Assembly: GCA_030144725.1 (NCBI GenBank) | Contig: JASKMD010000028.1 | Span: 4,893,311 to 4,957,310 of the forward strand | Length of the DNA: 64,000 nt | Reading direction: 5' to 3' | Source: Haematococcus lacustris | Taxonomy: Eukaryota > Chlorophyta > Chlorophyceae > Chlamydomonadales > Haematococcaceae | Shown: positions 27,640-40,021 of the stretch, piece by piece | How the letters are laid out: the number at the start of each line of letters is the position of its first letter | Position numbering within the stretch: position 1 is the stretch's first letter | The notes under the pieces: generated by a model | The model's database searches: none | What the model saw: the letters and a program-made list of their open reading frames with translations, nothing else | What the model was told of the DNA's origin: nothing | Translations under genes and position numbers: made by a program

Positions 27640-28963
27640 GCACATCGTAACAGGCCAGTCTTGGGTGACCTATGTACCGCCTACAACATGGGTAGGAAGC
27701 GTGCGTTGCGTGATGTGCTAGAGCTCCTGGGCTTGTACGCCTTCAACGTGGTGGGGGACAGCAACTGCGCATACCGCGCAGCGGCAATGATTGCCAGTTT
27801 ATGCAGTATCACAGTGAGTGTCATGGCCAGGGTAATGAGGCTCGTCACATCACAGCGCACTGCCCTGACAGTGTCATACCCAGTCATGCCATACCCAGTC
27901 ATGCCATACCCAATCACATGACATCACATGGCTGTAGGCTGATGTGTATGCAAGAAAGCAAAGTGCATGTAGTGTATACATGTAAAACAGATGCTGTTAT
28001 GTGCAGGGTCACAAAGACCTACGCCAGGCCTGCTTTGATGTTGGCATGAATATGATCAATCATTTCTGGAGCCAGGCTGCCCCCCAGAGCAGCACCCTAG
28101 CGATGATGCTGGTCAATGCAGACACTGACAGATACGAGGTGGACCCTGTGACTGGACAGTCAACAATTGTCAGCATCACGCTGAAAGAGCACCTGCTATA
28201 ACGTGTATATAAGTCTACAGGCGTTGCACGTTGTCATCTCATGAGCTCCTATTAGTCGTTACTTTGGTTTCCGACCGGATGCCCTTGCCGTAGTGCAAGG
28301 GGTCTCCTGGTGTGGAGATGGGCGCCCACCAAGGTTCGATCCCCGGCAAACGCGTGGTGTTCTCCCTTACTCGATGTCTATCGGATCGTGCTTTCAGCCG
28401 AATAGGGGGGGGAGGAATGTAACGTGCATATAAGTCTACAGGCGTTGCACGTTGTCATCTCATGAGCTCCTATTAGTCGTTACACCTGCAGACAGACATC
28501 CAGCAACCCAGGGCATGGAGTGGCTTCACCTCCATGGTGCTCATGTCCGCAGTCCTTGGAGTCGAACTGCAGGTTCTAGACGAGGGCAATGGGAAGTGGT
28601 ATACTACTGCAGTAGACGCCCGAGGCTTGCTCACCCGTGAGAAGAGCAAAGCTGTCATGCCAGCAAACTTCCCATGCATGGACGAAGGTGAGACTTGCTA
28701 CTTGGTGCGAGTTGATGACAACCATTTCCTGGCTTTAGGGCGTCAGGACGGCAGGCGTTTGACCGCGAATGAGGTGGACCTCAAGGCCATCGCTGTCCAG
28801 GTGAGCAGGACTAATGGCGGCGAAGATGTGATGACATGGCAGGACACGTTGTAAGTGAGCTGGTTATCTATGCAGGTTAACAACCGCCAGCAACAGCTTG
28901 CAGCCCAAACAAATGCTGCATTGGCCCAGGCTGTGGAAGAGGGCTTGCGTCTGGGCCTGCGCG
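27640..28963 (+). pseudogene. OTU-like cysteine protease exons (unit 2, with catalytic Cys)
   Basis: Exon 27640-27813 ends GLYAFNVVGDSNCAYRAAAM: GD-x-NC-x-(Y/F)RA is the OTU active-site box, with Cys at 27766-27768. Exon 28007 to about 28198 reads GHKDLRQACFDVGMNMINHF. Exon 28492-28800 holds EGETCYLVRVDDNHFLALG, where NHF is the OTU His box (28723-28725). Exon 28876-28963 is Gln/Ala-rich. OTU proteases cleave ubiquitin-type isopeptide bonds; in mobile elements such domains are common accessory proteases. A SINE sits in the intron between the second and third exons. In units 1, 3 and 4 the deletion removes the Cys exon, so those copies cannot be active. The fold call rests on the two motifs and their spacing. 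Confidence 0.6.
28197..28483 (+). mobile_element. Same SINE in unit 2
   Basis: Same position, same 66-bp direct repeats and B box as in unit 1, with one base change before the box (CCAAGG for CCCAGG). Its presence in founder and derivatives dates it before the tandem amplification. Confidence 0.65.
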
Positions 28964-29043
28964 GTGAGCCATGCACTTTGTACTGTTGGCGGCCATGTGC
29001 ACATGCGATGCTAGCTGAAAGGTATCCAACGTGCAAATTGCAG

Positions 29044-30439
29044 GAGCAGCAACAGCTACCAGAGCAGCACCAGGCGCAGCAGCATCAACAAGACCAGCAG
29101 CCCCAGCAGCAGCAGCAGCAGCTCCACGAGCAGCAGCACCACCGTCCACCGTGCAATCTGCAGGAGCAGCAGCAGCAGGAGCAGCAAGAGCAGGAGCAGG
29201 AGCAGCAGCAGGAGCAGCAGCGGCAGCAGGAGCAGCAGGAGCAGCAGCAAGGGCAAGAGCAGCAGCAGGAGGTGGGGGAGCAGCAGCAGCAGGTGATGGT
29301 GCAGGTAGCCCTGCCAGTTTGGGTGGCAGCACGGGTGGTGGTACCCCAAGCAGCAGCCAAGGGTCAGGCCTGAACCCGCCCGCCCCACCCCCTCGGCCAG
29401 GGAAGCGGGCCTCACATGCCAAACCCAAACAGGGCCGGCCAGCCCTCCCCATGGGCCCAACCCTGCCCATGCACCCAGGTATAGGAGCGGCAGCAGCAGC
29501 AGCGGCAGCAGCAGCAGCAGCGGCAGCAACAGTGGCAGCAGCACCAGCAGCAACAGCAGCGGAGGCTTGGGCAGGTGGTGAGGACAGTGATCCAGAGTGG
29601 ACGCATGTGATCAAACGTGGTCGCCGAGCTTCACCGCCCAAGCCTGGCCATGGCCGGCCAGCCCTCCCCATGGGCTCAACCCCCCACATGCACCCAGGGG
29701 CAGCAGCGGCAGCAGTAGCAGCTGGGAGAGGTGGAGGTAGCCCAGCAAGTGTGGGTGGCAGCAGGGGTGGTGGTACCCCGAGACAGCCAGGGGTCAGACC
29801 GCTCCCTCTCCTCCCCGCCTCGTCCAGGGAAGCATGTTTCACAGCCCAAGCCCAACCAGGGCCGGCCAGCCCCCCCCATCGGCCCAATCTCCCCCATGCA
29901 CCCGGGGGCAGGAGCAGCAGCAGGAGCAGCCCCCCCCATGCACCCGGGGGCAGGAGCAGCAGCAGGAGCAACAGCAGCAGGGTCAGGAGTAGCAGCAGCA
30001 ACAGCAGGCGCAAGGGCAGCACCATGGTCAAAAGCAGCAACAGGGTCTGGAGCAGCAGCAAGAGCAGCAGGAGCAAGAGTAACAACAGCACCAGCAGCAG
30101 CAACAGACCTGTGCCCGCCCCCCCCGCCGCGTGTAGGGAAGCGGCCATCACAGGCCCCGCCCAGTCAGAGCCGCCCAGCCCCCCACATGCGCCCAACAGC
30201 AGGGGCAGGTGCAGGAGCAGCAGCAAGGGCAGGAGCAGCAGCAGGAGCAGCAGGAGCAGGAGGAGCAGCAGCAGCAACAGGTGGTGCAGGTAGCCCTGCA
30301 AGTGCAAGTGGCAGCAGGGGTGGTGGTACCCCGAGCGGCAGCCAAGGGTCAGGCCAGATCCTGCCCGCCCCACCTCGGCCAGGGATGCGGGCTTCACAGG
30401 CCCAGCCCAGCCAAGGCCGCCCCGACCCACCCATGCGCC
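29044..30439 (+). pseudogene. Ala/Gln-rich exon region with five GRPA-type motif repeats
   Basis: After an acceptor at 29043 the phase set by the previous exon gives an Ala-rich frame. CAG/GCA tracts separate five related blocks: PGKRASHAKPKQGRPALPMG, GRRASPPKPGHGRPALPMG, PGKHVSQPKPNQGRPAPP, VGKRPSQAPPSQSRPAPHM and PGMRASQAQPSQGRPDPPM. The blocks are not all in one frame, so introns or frameshifts lie between them. GT...AG pairs inside the tracts (for example CCCAG|GTATAGGAG) are candidates. Long Leu-, Cys- and Ala-rich frames on the other strand are by-products of the CAG tracts. Equivalent regions occur in the other three units. Confidence 0.4.
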
Positions 30440-31105
30440 TAGCAGCAGCAACTGGTAGGTATGGGGGGCATGAACCGGGAATACGGGTACTAGGCGTTTG
30501 GATAGCAATCATAGTGCATGTGTTAAGGTGTGCGTCAGATATGCTTTGCTGCTGCCATGCAGTGAGCGCACAGCCGCACACCACTGCCGACCCAGACCAG
30601 CATCAGCTACCACCAGCACATTTTGCCAAGTGGCGTGACCCGGTAAGTTTATAATATATAGGTAGGTGCAGTTAGGCTGAACGAACACAACCCCAACATG
30701 ACCCTGTCCAACAGTAATAACATCATTTGCTCCATGACGTGTGCCAATGTGCAGAAGGTGTATGATCCGGTGACACCCGGTGGTCAAATGTTTTGGGAGC
30801 GAGGGCCTGATGGTCGCATGAGGCCCAAAGCCCTATATGACAGCGTCGTCCTCAAGGCGATTGGGCGCATGAGGGTATGTGCTAATTCACGGACGCCAAA
30901 CATGGGAGTACACCATGACTTGGTTGCATGACACAGCCAATTTTTTGCCAATGTAGACCTTCTTACGCCGCAAGGGCAGGCGCGACGCCGTTAGTCTGGG
31001 TGTAGAGGTTGGCTACGCCATTATGGAAGGATCAAGATGTACCCCACCTATCCGCCTATCACTGCGCAATGTGTTCTTCATCCCCATGGCGGGTCGGTTG
31101 ATCGC

Positions 31106-34100
31106 TGTGTACCCCAAGCTCTTACTGTTCGTGATCTTCAGCCCCAACCAGGTGAATGACATTGGAGGCTTGTCCCAATATCTGATGTTCATTACACTAC
31201 TAGACTATTGTCTAGACTAGTACTTGAATTTACCATGGCGCTTGAGATGCAATGCCGCAGGGACTAACAGCCCAAGAGGAATACAACGTGTTTGAGTTTT
31301 TGCAAACACATGTAGTGGATACAATGGAATGGACTTGCATGGATGGGAAGTGCCCAAAGCAGGATGATGATTGGAGCGAAGACCTGCGTATGCTGATCCA
31401 CATGGAATACTTGTGGCGCCGGAGCTTCAGGTGAGCGACTAGGTAACCATGTCAAGGAGTGGTGCATGCATATGACTTTCCAATATTTGCCTGCTATCAG
31501 ATGACATAGGTGCCCACTAGATGGGGCATGCATAGTAAGACCATTGATACCGTTCTGCCTGTAGACAAAAACCTGTGGCGACCATTCACTATGACGCAAG
31601 GCGGATGTTAGCTCGCCAACGAGCGCTGCAGTGCAGCATGCAGAGCGAGGAGGCTTGGTGCTCGTTGGTACGTCCGTGTGCCATAGTTAGCATTGATGCA
31701 TGGGCTGCATTGCCACATGTCATAAGATCAACTGATTGTTCTTGTGTTATTGTGTAGATCGATTTGCACCCCAAATGGAGGGACAGTGAACCACGAGACA
31801 TGGCTGACCCATCGTCGGTGAGTAATCCGCACTGACTGCATGGTAAGTCACAGGATGTTTAGGCAGGTGGACATCTGTCAGCGCACTGCCCTGACAGTGT
31901 CATACCCAGTCATGCCATACCCAGTCATGCCATACCCAATCACATGACATCACATGGCTGTAGGCTGATGTGTATGCAAGAAAGCAAAGTGCATGTAGTG
32001 TATACATGTAAAACAGATGCTGTTATGTGCAGGGTCACAAAGACCTACGCCAGGCCTGCTTTGATGTTGGCATGAATATGATCAATCATTTTTGGAGCCA
32101 GGCTGCCCCCCAGAGCAGCACCCTAGCGATGATGCTGGTCAATGCAGACACTGACAGATACGAGGTGGACCCTGTGACTGGACAGTCAACAATTGTCAGC
32201 ATCACGCTGGAAGAGCACCTGCTATAACGTGTATATAAGTCTACAGGCGTTGCACGTTGTCATCTCATGAGCTCCTATTAGTCGTTACTTTGGTTTCCGA
32301 CCGGATGCCCTTGCCGTAGTGCAAGGGGTCTCCTGGTGTGGAGATGGGCGCCCACCCAGGTTCGATCCCCGGCAAACGCGTGGTGTTCTCCCTTAATCGA
32401 TGTCTATCGGATCGTGCTTTCAGCCGAATAGGGGGGGGAGGAATGTAACGTGCATATAAGTCTACAGGCGTTGCACGTTGTCATCTCATGAGCTCCTATT
32501 AGTCGTTACACCTGCAGACAGACATCCAGCAACCCAGGGCATGGAGTGGCTTCACCTCCATGGTGCTCATGTCCGCAGTCCTTGGAGTCGAACTGCAGGT
32601 TCTAGACGAGGGCAATGGGAAGTGGTATACTACTGCAGTAGACGCCCGAGGCTTGCTCACCCGTGAGGAGAGCAAAGCTGTCATGCCAGCAAACTTCCCA
32701 TGCATGGACGAAGGTGAGACTTGCTACTTGGTGCGAGTTGATGACAACCATTTCCTGGCTTTAGGGCGTCAGGACGGCAGGCGTTTGACCGCGAATGAGG
32801 TGGACCTCAAGGCCATCGCTGTCCAGGTGAGCAGGACTAATGGCGGCGAAGATGTGATGACATGGCAGGACACGTTGTAAGTGAGCTGGTTATCTATGCA
32901 GGTTAACAACCGCCAACAACAGCTTGCAGCCCAAACAAATGCTGCATTGGCCCAGGCTGTGGAAGAGGGCTTGCGTCTGGGCCTGCGCGGTGAGCCATGC
33001 ACTTTGTACTGTTGGCGGCCATGTGCACATGCGATGCTAGCTGAAAGGTATCCAACGTGCAAATTGCAGGAGCAGCAACAGCTACCAGAGCAGCACCAGG
33101 CGCAGCAGCATCAACAAGACCAGCAGCCCCAGCAGCAGCAGCAGCAGCTCCACGAGCAGCAGCACCACCGTCCACCGTGCAATCTGCAGGAGCAGCAGCA
33201 GCAGGAGCAGCAAGAGCAGCAGCAGGAGCAGCAGCAGGAGCAGCAGCGGCAGCAGGAGCAGCAGGAGCAGCAGCAAGGGCAAGAGCAGCAGCAGGAGGTG
33301 GGGGAGCAGCAGCAGCAGGTGATGGTGCAGGTAGCCCTGCCAGTTTGGGTGGCAGCACGGGTGGTGGTACCCCAAGCAGCAGCCAAGGGTCAGGCCTGAA
33401 CCCGCCCGCCCCACCCCCTCGGCCAGGGAAGCGGGCCTCACATGCCAAACCCAAACAGGGCCGGCCAGCCCTCCCCATGGGCCCAACCCTGCCCATGCAC
33501 CCAGGTATAGGAGCGGCAGCAGCAGCAGCGGCAGTAGCAGCAGCAGCGGCAACAGTGGCAGCAGCACCAGCAGCAACAGCAGCGGAGGCTTGGGCAGGTG
33601 GTGAGGACAGTGATCCAGAGTGGACGCATGTGATCAAACGTGGTCGCCGAGCTTCACCGCCCAAGCCTGGCCATGGCCGGCCAGCCCTCCCCATGGGCTC
33701 AACCCCCCACATGCACCCAGGGGCAGCAGCGGCAGCAGTAGCAGCTGGGAGAGGTGGAGGTAGCCCAGCAAGTGTGGGTGGCAGCAGGGGTGGTGGTACC
33801 CCGAGACAGCCAGGGGTCAGACCGCTCCCTCTCCTCCCCGCCTCGTCCAGGGAAGCATGTTTCACAGCCCAAGCCCAACCAGGGCCGGCCAGCCCCCCCC
33901 ATGGGCCCAACCTCCCCCATGCACCCGGGGGCAGGAGCAGCAGCAGGAGCAGCCCCCCCCATGCACCCGGGGGCAGGAGCAGCAGCAGGAGCAGCAGCAG
34001 CAGGGTCAGGAGTAGCAGCAGCAGCAGCAGGCGCAAGGGCAGCACCATGGTCAAAAGCAGCAACAGGGTCTGGAGCAGCAGCAAGAGCAGCAGGAGCAAG

Positions 34101-35128
34101 AGTAACAACAGCACCAGCAGCAGCAACAGACCTGTGCCCGCCCCCCCCGCCGCGTGTAGGGAAGCGGCCATCACAGGCCCCGCCCAGCCAGAGCCGCCCA
34201 GCCCCCCACATGCGCCCAACAGCAGGGGCAGGTGCAGGAGCAGCAGCAAGGGCAGGAGCAGCAGCAGGAGCAGCAGGAGCAGGAGGAGCAGCAGCAGCAA
34301 CAGGTGGTGCAGGTAGCCCTGCAAGTGCAAGTGGCAGCAGGGGTGGTGGTACCCCGAGCGGCAGCCAAGGGTCAGGCCAGATCCTGCCCGCCCCACCTCG
34401 GCCAGGGATGCGGGCTTCACAGGCCCAGCCCAGCCAAGGCCGCCCCGACCCACCCATGCGCCTAGCAGCAGCAACTGGTAGGTATGGGGGGCATGAACCG
34501 GGAATACGGGTACTAGGCGTTTGGATAGCAATCATAGTGCATGTGTTGAGGTGTGCGTCAGATATGCTTTGCTGCTGCCATGCAGTGAGCGCACAGCCGC
34601 ACACCACTGCCGACCCAGACCAGCATCAGCTACCACCAGCACATTTTGTCAAGTGGCGTGACCCGGTAAGTTTATAATATATAGGTAGGTGCAGTTAGGC
34701 TGAACGAATACAACCCCAACATGACCCTGTCCAACAGTAATAACATCATTTGCTCCATGACGTGTGCCAATGTGCAGAAGGTGTATGATCCGGTGACACC
34801 CGGTGGTCAAATGTTTTGGGAGCGAGGGCCTGATGGTCGCATGAGGCCCAAAGCCCTATATGACAGCGTCGTCCTCAAGGCGATTGGGCGCATGAGGGTA
34901 TGTGCTAATTCACGGACGCCAAACATGGGAGTACACCATGACTTGGTTGCATGACACAGCCAATTTTTTGCCAATGTAGACCTTCTTACGCCGCAAGGGC
35001 AGGCGCGACGCCGTTAGTCTGGGTGTAGAGGTTGGCTACGCCATTATGGAAGGATCAAGATGTACCCCACCTATCCGCCTATCACTGCGCAATGTGTTCT
35101 TCATCCCCATGGCGGGTCGGTTGATCGC
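31106..35128 (+). repeat. Tandem unit 3 (4023 bp), deletion form
   Basis: Same structure and same deletion junction (about 31873-31880) as unit 1. Exon-like blocks are 31261-31817, 32033-32989, 33070-34462 and 34778-35174. Small differences lie mainly in CAG/GCA tract lengths. Confidence 0.9.
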
Positions 35129-35174
35129 TGTGTACCCCAAGCTCTTACTGTTCGTGATCTTCAGCCCCAACCAG
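31261..35174 (+). pseudogene. Deletion-form gene copy in unit 3
   Basis: Same arrangement as unit 1: 31261-31817, 32033-32989, 33070-34462, and 34778-35174 (which runs into unit 4). The OTU Cys exon is absent and the His exon present. Confidence 0.55.
32223..32509 (+). mobile_element. Same SINE in unit 3
   Basis: Same structure and site as in unit 1. Confidence 0.65.
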
Positions 35175-35283
35175 GTGAATGACATTGGAGGCTTGTCCCA
35201 ATATCTGATGTTCATTACACTACTACACTATTGTCTAGACTAGTACTTGAATTTACCATGGCGCTTGAGATGCAATGCCGCAG

Positions 35284-38200
35284 GGACTAACAGCCCAGGA
35301 GGAATACAACGTGTTTGAGTTTTTGCAAACACATGTAGTGGATACAATGGAATGGACTTGCATGGATGGGAAGTGCCCAAAGCAGGACGATGACTGGAGC
35401 GAAGACCTGCGTATGCTGATCCACATGGAATACTTGTGGCGCCGGAGCTTCAGGTGAGCGACTAGGTAACCATGTCAAGGAGTGGTGCATGCATATGACT
35501 TTCCAATATTTGCCTGCTATCAGATGACATAGGTGCCCACTAGATGGGGCATGCATAGTAAGACCATTGATACCGTTCTGCCTGTAGACAAAAACCTGTG
35601 GCGACCATTCACTATGACGCAAGGCGGATGTTAGCTCGCCAACGAGCGCTGCAGTGCAGCATGGAGAGCGAGGAGGCTTGGTGCTCGTTGGTACGTCCGT
35701 GTGCCATAGTCAGCATTGATGCATGGGCTGCATTGCCACATGTCATAAGATCAACTGATTGTTCTTGTGTTATTGTGTAGATCGATTTGCACCCCAAATG
35801 GAGGGACAGTGAACCACGAGACATGGCTGACCCATCGTCGGTGAGTAATCCGCACTGACTGCATGGTAAGTCACAGGATGTTTAGGCAGGTGGACATCTG
35901 TCAGCGCACTGCCCTGACAGTGTCATACCCAGTCATGCCATACCCAGTCATGCCATACCCAATCACATGACATCACATGGCTGTAGGCTGATGTGTATGC
36001 AAGAAAGCAAAGTGCATGTAGTGTATACATGTAAAACAGATGCTGTTATGTGCAGGGTCACAAAGACCTACGCCAGGCCTGCTTTGATGTTGGCATGAAT
36101 ATGATCAATCATTTTTGGAGCCAGGCTGCCCCCCAGAGCAGCACCCTAGCGATGATGCTGGTCAATGCAGACACTGACAGATACGAGGTGGACCCTGTGA
36201 CTGGACAGTCAACAATTGTCAGCATCACGCTGGAAGAGCACCTGCTGTAACGTGTATATAAGTCTACAGGCGTTGCACGTTGTCATCTCATGAGCTCCTA
36301 TTAGTCGTTACTTTGGTTTCCGACCGGATGCCCTTGCCGTAGTGCAAGGGGTCTCCTGGTGTGGAGATGGGCGCCCACCCAGGTTCGATCCCCGGCAAAC
36401 GCGTGGTGTTCTCCCTTAATCGATGTCTATCGGATCGTGCTTTCAGCCGAATAGGGGGGGGAGGAATGTAACGTGCATATAAGTCTACAGGCGTTGCACG
36501 TTGTCATCTCATGAGCTCCTATTAGTCGTTACACCTGCAGACAGACATCCAGCAACCCAGGGCATGGAGTGGCTTCACCTCCATGGTGCTCATGTCCGCA
36601 GTCCTTGGAGTCGAACTGCAGGTTCTAGACGAGGGCAATGGGAAGTGGTATACTACTGCAGTAGACGCCCGAAGCTTGCTCACCCGTGAGGAGAGCAAAG
36701 CTGTCATGCCAGCAAACTTCCCATGCATGGACGAAGGTGAGACTTGCTACTTGGTGCGAGTTGATGACAACCATTTCTTGGCTTTAGGGCGTCAGGACGG
36801 CAGGCGTTTGACCGCGAATGAGGTGGACCTCAAGGCCATCGCTGTCCAGGTGAGCAGGACTAATGGCGGCGAAGATGTGATGACATGGCAGGACACGTTG
36901 TAAGTGAGCTGGTTATCTATGCAGGTTAACAACCGCCAGCAACAGCTTGCAGCCCAAACAAATGCTGCATTGGCCCAGGCTGTGGAAGAGGGCTTGCGTC
37001 TGGGCCTGCGCGGTGAGCCATGCACTTTGTACTGTTGGCGGCCATGTGCACATGCGATGCTAGCTGAAAGGTATCCAACGTGCAAATTGCAGGAGCAGCA
37101 ACAGCTACAGCTACCAGAGCAGCACCAGGCGCAGCAGCATCAACAAGACCAGCAGCCCCAGCAGCAGCAGCAGCAGCTCCACGAGCAGCAGCACCACCGT
37201 CCACCGTGCAATCTGCAGGAGCAGCAGCAGCAGGAGCAGCAAGAGCAGGAGCAGGAGCAGCAGCAGGAGCAGCAGCGGCAGCAGGAGCAGCAGGAGCAGC
37301 AGCAAGGGCAAGAGCAGCAGCAGGAGGTGGGGGAGCAGCAGCAGCAGGTGATGGTGCAGGTAGCCCTGCCAGTTTGGGTGGCAGCACGGGTGGTGGTACC
37401 CCAAGCAGCAGCCAAGGGTCAGGCCTGAACCCGCCCGCCCCACCCCCTCGGCCAGGGAAGCGGGCCTCACATGCCAAACCCAAACAGGGCCGGCCAGCCC
37501 TCCCCATGGGCCCAACCCTGCCCATGCACCCAGGTATAGGAGCGGCAGCAGCAGCAGCGGCAGTAGCAGCAGCAGCGGCAGCAACAGTGGCAGCAGCACC
37601 AGCAGCAACAGCAGCGGAGGCTTGGGCAGGTGGTGAGGACAGTGATCCAGAGTGGACGCATGTGATCAAACGTGGTCGCCGAGCTTCACCGCCCAAGCCT
37701 GGCCATGGCCGGCCAGCCCTCCCCATGGGCTCAACCCCCCACATGCACCCAGGGGCAGCAGCGGCAGCAGTAGCAGCTGGGAGAGGTGGAGGTAGCCCAG
37801 CAAGTGTGGGTGGCAGCAGGGGTGGTGGTACCCCGAGACAGCCAGGGGTCAGACCGCTCCCTCTCCTCCCCGCCTCGTCCAGGGAAGCATGTTTCACAGC
37901 CCAAGCCCAACCAGGGCCGGCCAGCCCCCCCCATGGGCCCAACCTCCCCCATGCACCCGGGGGCAGGAGCAGCAGCAGGAGCAGCCCCCCCCATGCACCC
38001 GGGGGCAGGAGCAGCAGCAGGAGCAGCAGCAGCAGGGTCAGGAGTAGCAGCAGCAGCAGCAGGCGCAAGGGCAGCACCATGGTCAAAAGCAGCAACAGGG
38101 TCTGGAGCAGCAGCAAGAGCAGCAGGAGCAAGAGTAACAACAGCACCAGCAGCAGCAACAGACCTGTGCCCGCCCCCCCCGCCGCGTGTAGGGAAGCGGC

Positions 38201-38444
38201 CATCACAGGCCCCGCCCAGCCAGAGCCGCCCAGCCCCCCACATGCGCCCAACAGCAGGGGCAGGTGCAGGAGCAGCAGCAAGGGCAGGAGCAGCAGCAGG
38301 AGCAGCAGGAGCAGGAGGAGCAGCAGCAGCAACAGGTGGTGCAGGTAGCCCTGCAAGTGCAAGTGGCAGCAGGGGTGGTGGTACCCCGAGCGGCAGCCAA
38401 GGGTCAGGCCAGATCCTGCCCGCCCCACCTCGGCCAGGGATGCG
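35284..38444 (+). pseudogene. Deletion-form gene copy in unit 4, truncated by gap
   Basis: Blocks 35284-35840, 36056-37012 and 37093-38444 match unit 1; the KVYDP block would lie in the run of N. One codon difference in the His exon region (a Gly to Ser change, bases near 36672) separates it from the other copies. Confidence 0.55.
36246..36532 (+). mobile_element. Same SINE in unit 4
   Basis: Same structure and site as in unit 1. Confidence 0.65.
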
Positions 38445-38944
38445 NNNNNNNNNNNNNNNNNNNNNNNNNNNNNNNNNNNNNNNNNNNNNNNNNNNNNNNN
38501 NNNNNNNNNNNNNNNNNNNNNNNNNNNNNNNNNNNNNNNNNNNNNNNNNNNNNNNNNNNNNNNNNNNNNNNNNNNNNNNNNNNNNNNNNNNNNNNNNNNN
38601 NNNNNNNNNNNNNNNNNNNNNNNNNNNNNNNNNNNNNNNNNNNNNNNNNNNNNNNNNNNNNNNNNNNNNNNNNNNNNNNNNNNNNNNNNNNNNNNNNNNN
38701 NNNNNNNNNNNNNNNNNNNNNNNNNNNNNNNNNNNNNNNNNNNNNNNNNNNNNNNNNNNNNNNNNNNNNNNNNNNNNNNNNNNNNNNNNNNNNNNNNNNN
38801 NNNNNNNNNNNNNNNNNNNNNNNNNNNNNNNNNNNNNNNNNNNNNNNNNNNNNNNNNNNNNNNNNNNNNNNNNNNNNNNNNNNNNNNNNNNNNNNNNNNN
38901 NNNNNNNNNNNNNNNNNNNNNNNNNNNNNNNNNNNNNNNNNNNN
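38445..38944. other. Assembly gap (500 N)
   Basis: Exactly 500 N, so probably of arbitrary length. It lies inside tandem unit 4; open frames drawn across it have no meaning. Confidence 0.99.
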
Positions 38945-39059
38945 CATACAAAAAGACATGACCCTAACCATGTCTCATGAGGCACATGCAAGACAAAAGC
39001 ACATGTCCCATAGGCGAATTGTGACTGTTGTTAGATTAGAAGCATCCCCCCCTGCTGCT

Positions 39060-39419
39060 TGGCCTGAGATTGGTGCAAGAGCTCAGTCAGTTCTTCTTGA
39101 GGGTCACTGCTGCTTGATTCCTCCCCCTCCCCCTCGGCCACCTTGTCAACCTCTCCATCCCCCCCCTCCCCCTCCCCCTCCCCCTCGGCCACCTTGTTCC
39201 CCTCCCCCTCCCCCCCCCTCCTCGACCGCCATCAGGCCCCCCTCCTCGATCACCCCCCCCTCACCAGCCCCCACCATCCAGTCCTCCCCCTCCCCCTCTG
39301 CCCCCAAATGCTGGGGCTCTCCGGCTTGGTGTCCTGGGTCAAGGTCCTGCTGCTGGCCCACGCTGGTCTTGGCCTCGAGGTCCTTGTGGACACCCTCCAT
39401 CAGCTCAGCTAGGAGGGCC
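39060..39419 (-). pseudogene. Possible exon, Glu/Gly-rich, minus strand
   Basis: After an acceptor (TTGTTGTAG) at about 39420 the minus strand reads ALLAELMEGVHKDLEAKTS, then an acidic, Gly-rich stretch (EGEGEDWMVGAGEGG). It may be a distal exon of the minus-strand gene further right, but 4 kb of satellite separates them. Weak support. Confidence 0.3.
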
Positions 39420-39639
39420 TACAACAAGCAAGGCATGTATTTGAGTCATATCATGGCAGGTAAACCCCACAGACATAACACTCACGATAAACAAGGACCG
39501 GTCGCGATTGGACCGACCATAGCTCATTGGAAAGAGGAGTAGAAGGCCGTTCGAACGGTATAAGTCTTACGTAACTCCGTGCATCCTTTGCGACGCAAAT
39601 TGGCCGCGAATTTCATAACCAAGCAATCTGCACAGATGT

Positions 39640-40020
39640 CGGTTGTCCTTAATCTGCACAGCTGCTGATAGTCGACATCTGCACAGCTGCAGGCGATGTC
39701 GACATCTGTGCAGCTACGGGAAGTCGACATCTGCACAGATGTCGTATACCGCGACCAACATCTGTGCAGCTGCTGACGACGACATCTGCACAGATGTCGA
39801 CTTTTACATTCAATGCTTGGCTGTGCAGATGTAAAAGTCGACATCTGTGCAGCTGCTGACAACGACATCTGCACAGATGTCGACTATTACATTCGAGCCT
39901 TGGCTGTGCAGATGTTGTCTATAGCATCTGCACAGATGTCGACTTTTACATTCGCGGCTTGGCTGTGCAGATGTCGTGGCTTCATCTGCACAGATGTCGA
40001 CTATTTCATCGACTCTTACA
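39640..40020. repeat. Dyad array A1: GACATCTG-CA/TG-CAGATGTC units
   Basis: About ten copies of an 18-bp inverted repeat, CATCTG...CAGATG with a two-base centre CA or TG, flanked by GA/TC so that most copies read CGACATCTGCACAGATGTCG. Spacers vary (CTTTTACATTC, CTGCTGAC and others). Confidence 0.92.
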
Positions 40021-40021
40021 T

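Larger units (their letters stand above)
21632..31105 (+). repeat. Tandem unit 2 (9474 bp), longer and probably founder form
   Basis: It matches units 1, 3 and 4 on both sides (21632-22401 and 27853-31105) but contains 22402-27852, absent from the others. The extra segment holds splice-consistent exons that continue the same gene, so deletion in the other units is simpler than insertion here. The three short units share an identical breakpoint, so one deleted form was amplified. Confidence 0.88.
35129..38444 (+). repeat. Tandem unit 4, deletion form, ends in the assembly gap
   Basis: Same structure and junction (about 35896-35903) as units 1 and 3. Exon-like blocks are 35284-35840, 36056-37012 and 37093 to the gap. 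Its 3' part, and perhaps further units, is lost in the run of N. The gap directly inside a tandem array suggests a collapsed assembly. Confidence 0.9.

Noticed and set aside
36926..38991. Frames that run across 38445-38944
   Set aside because: The run of N is an assembly gap and cannot support a coding call.
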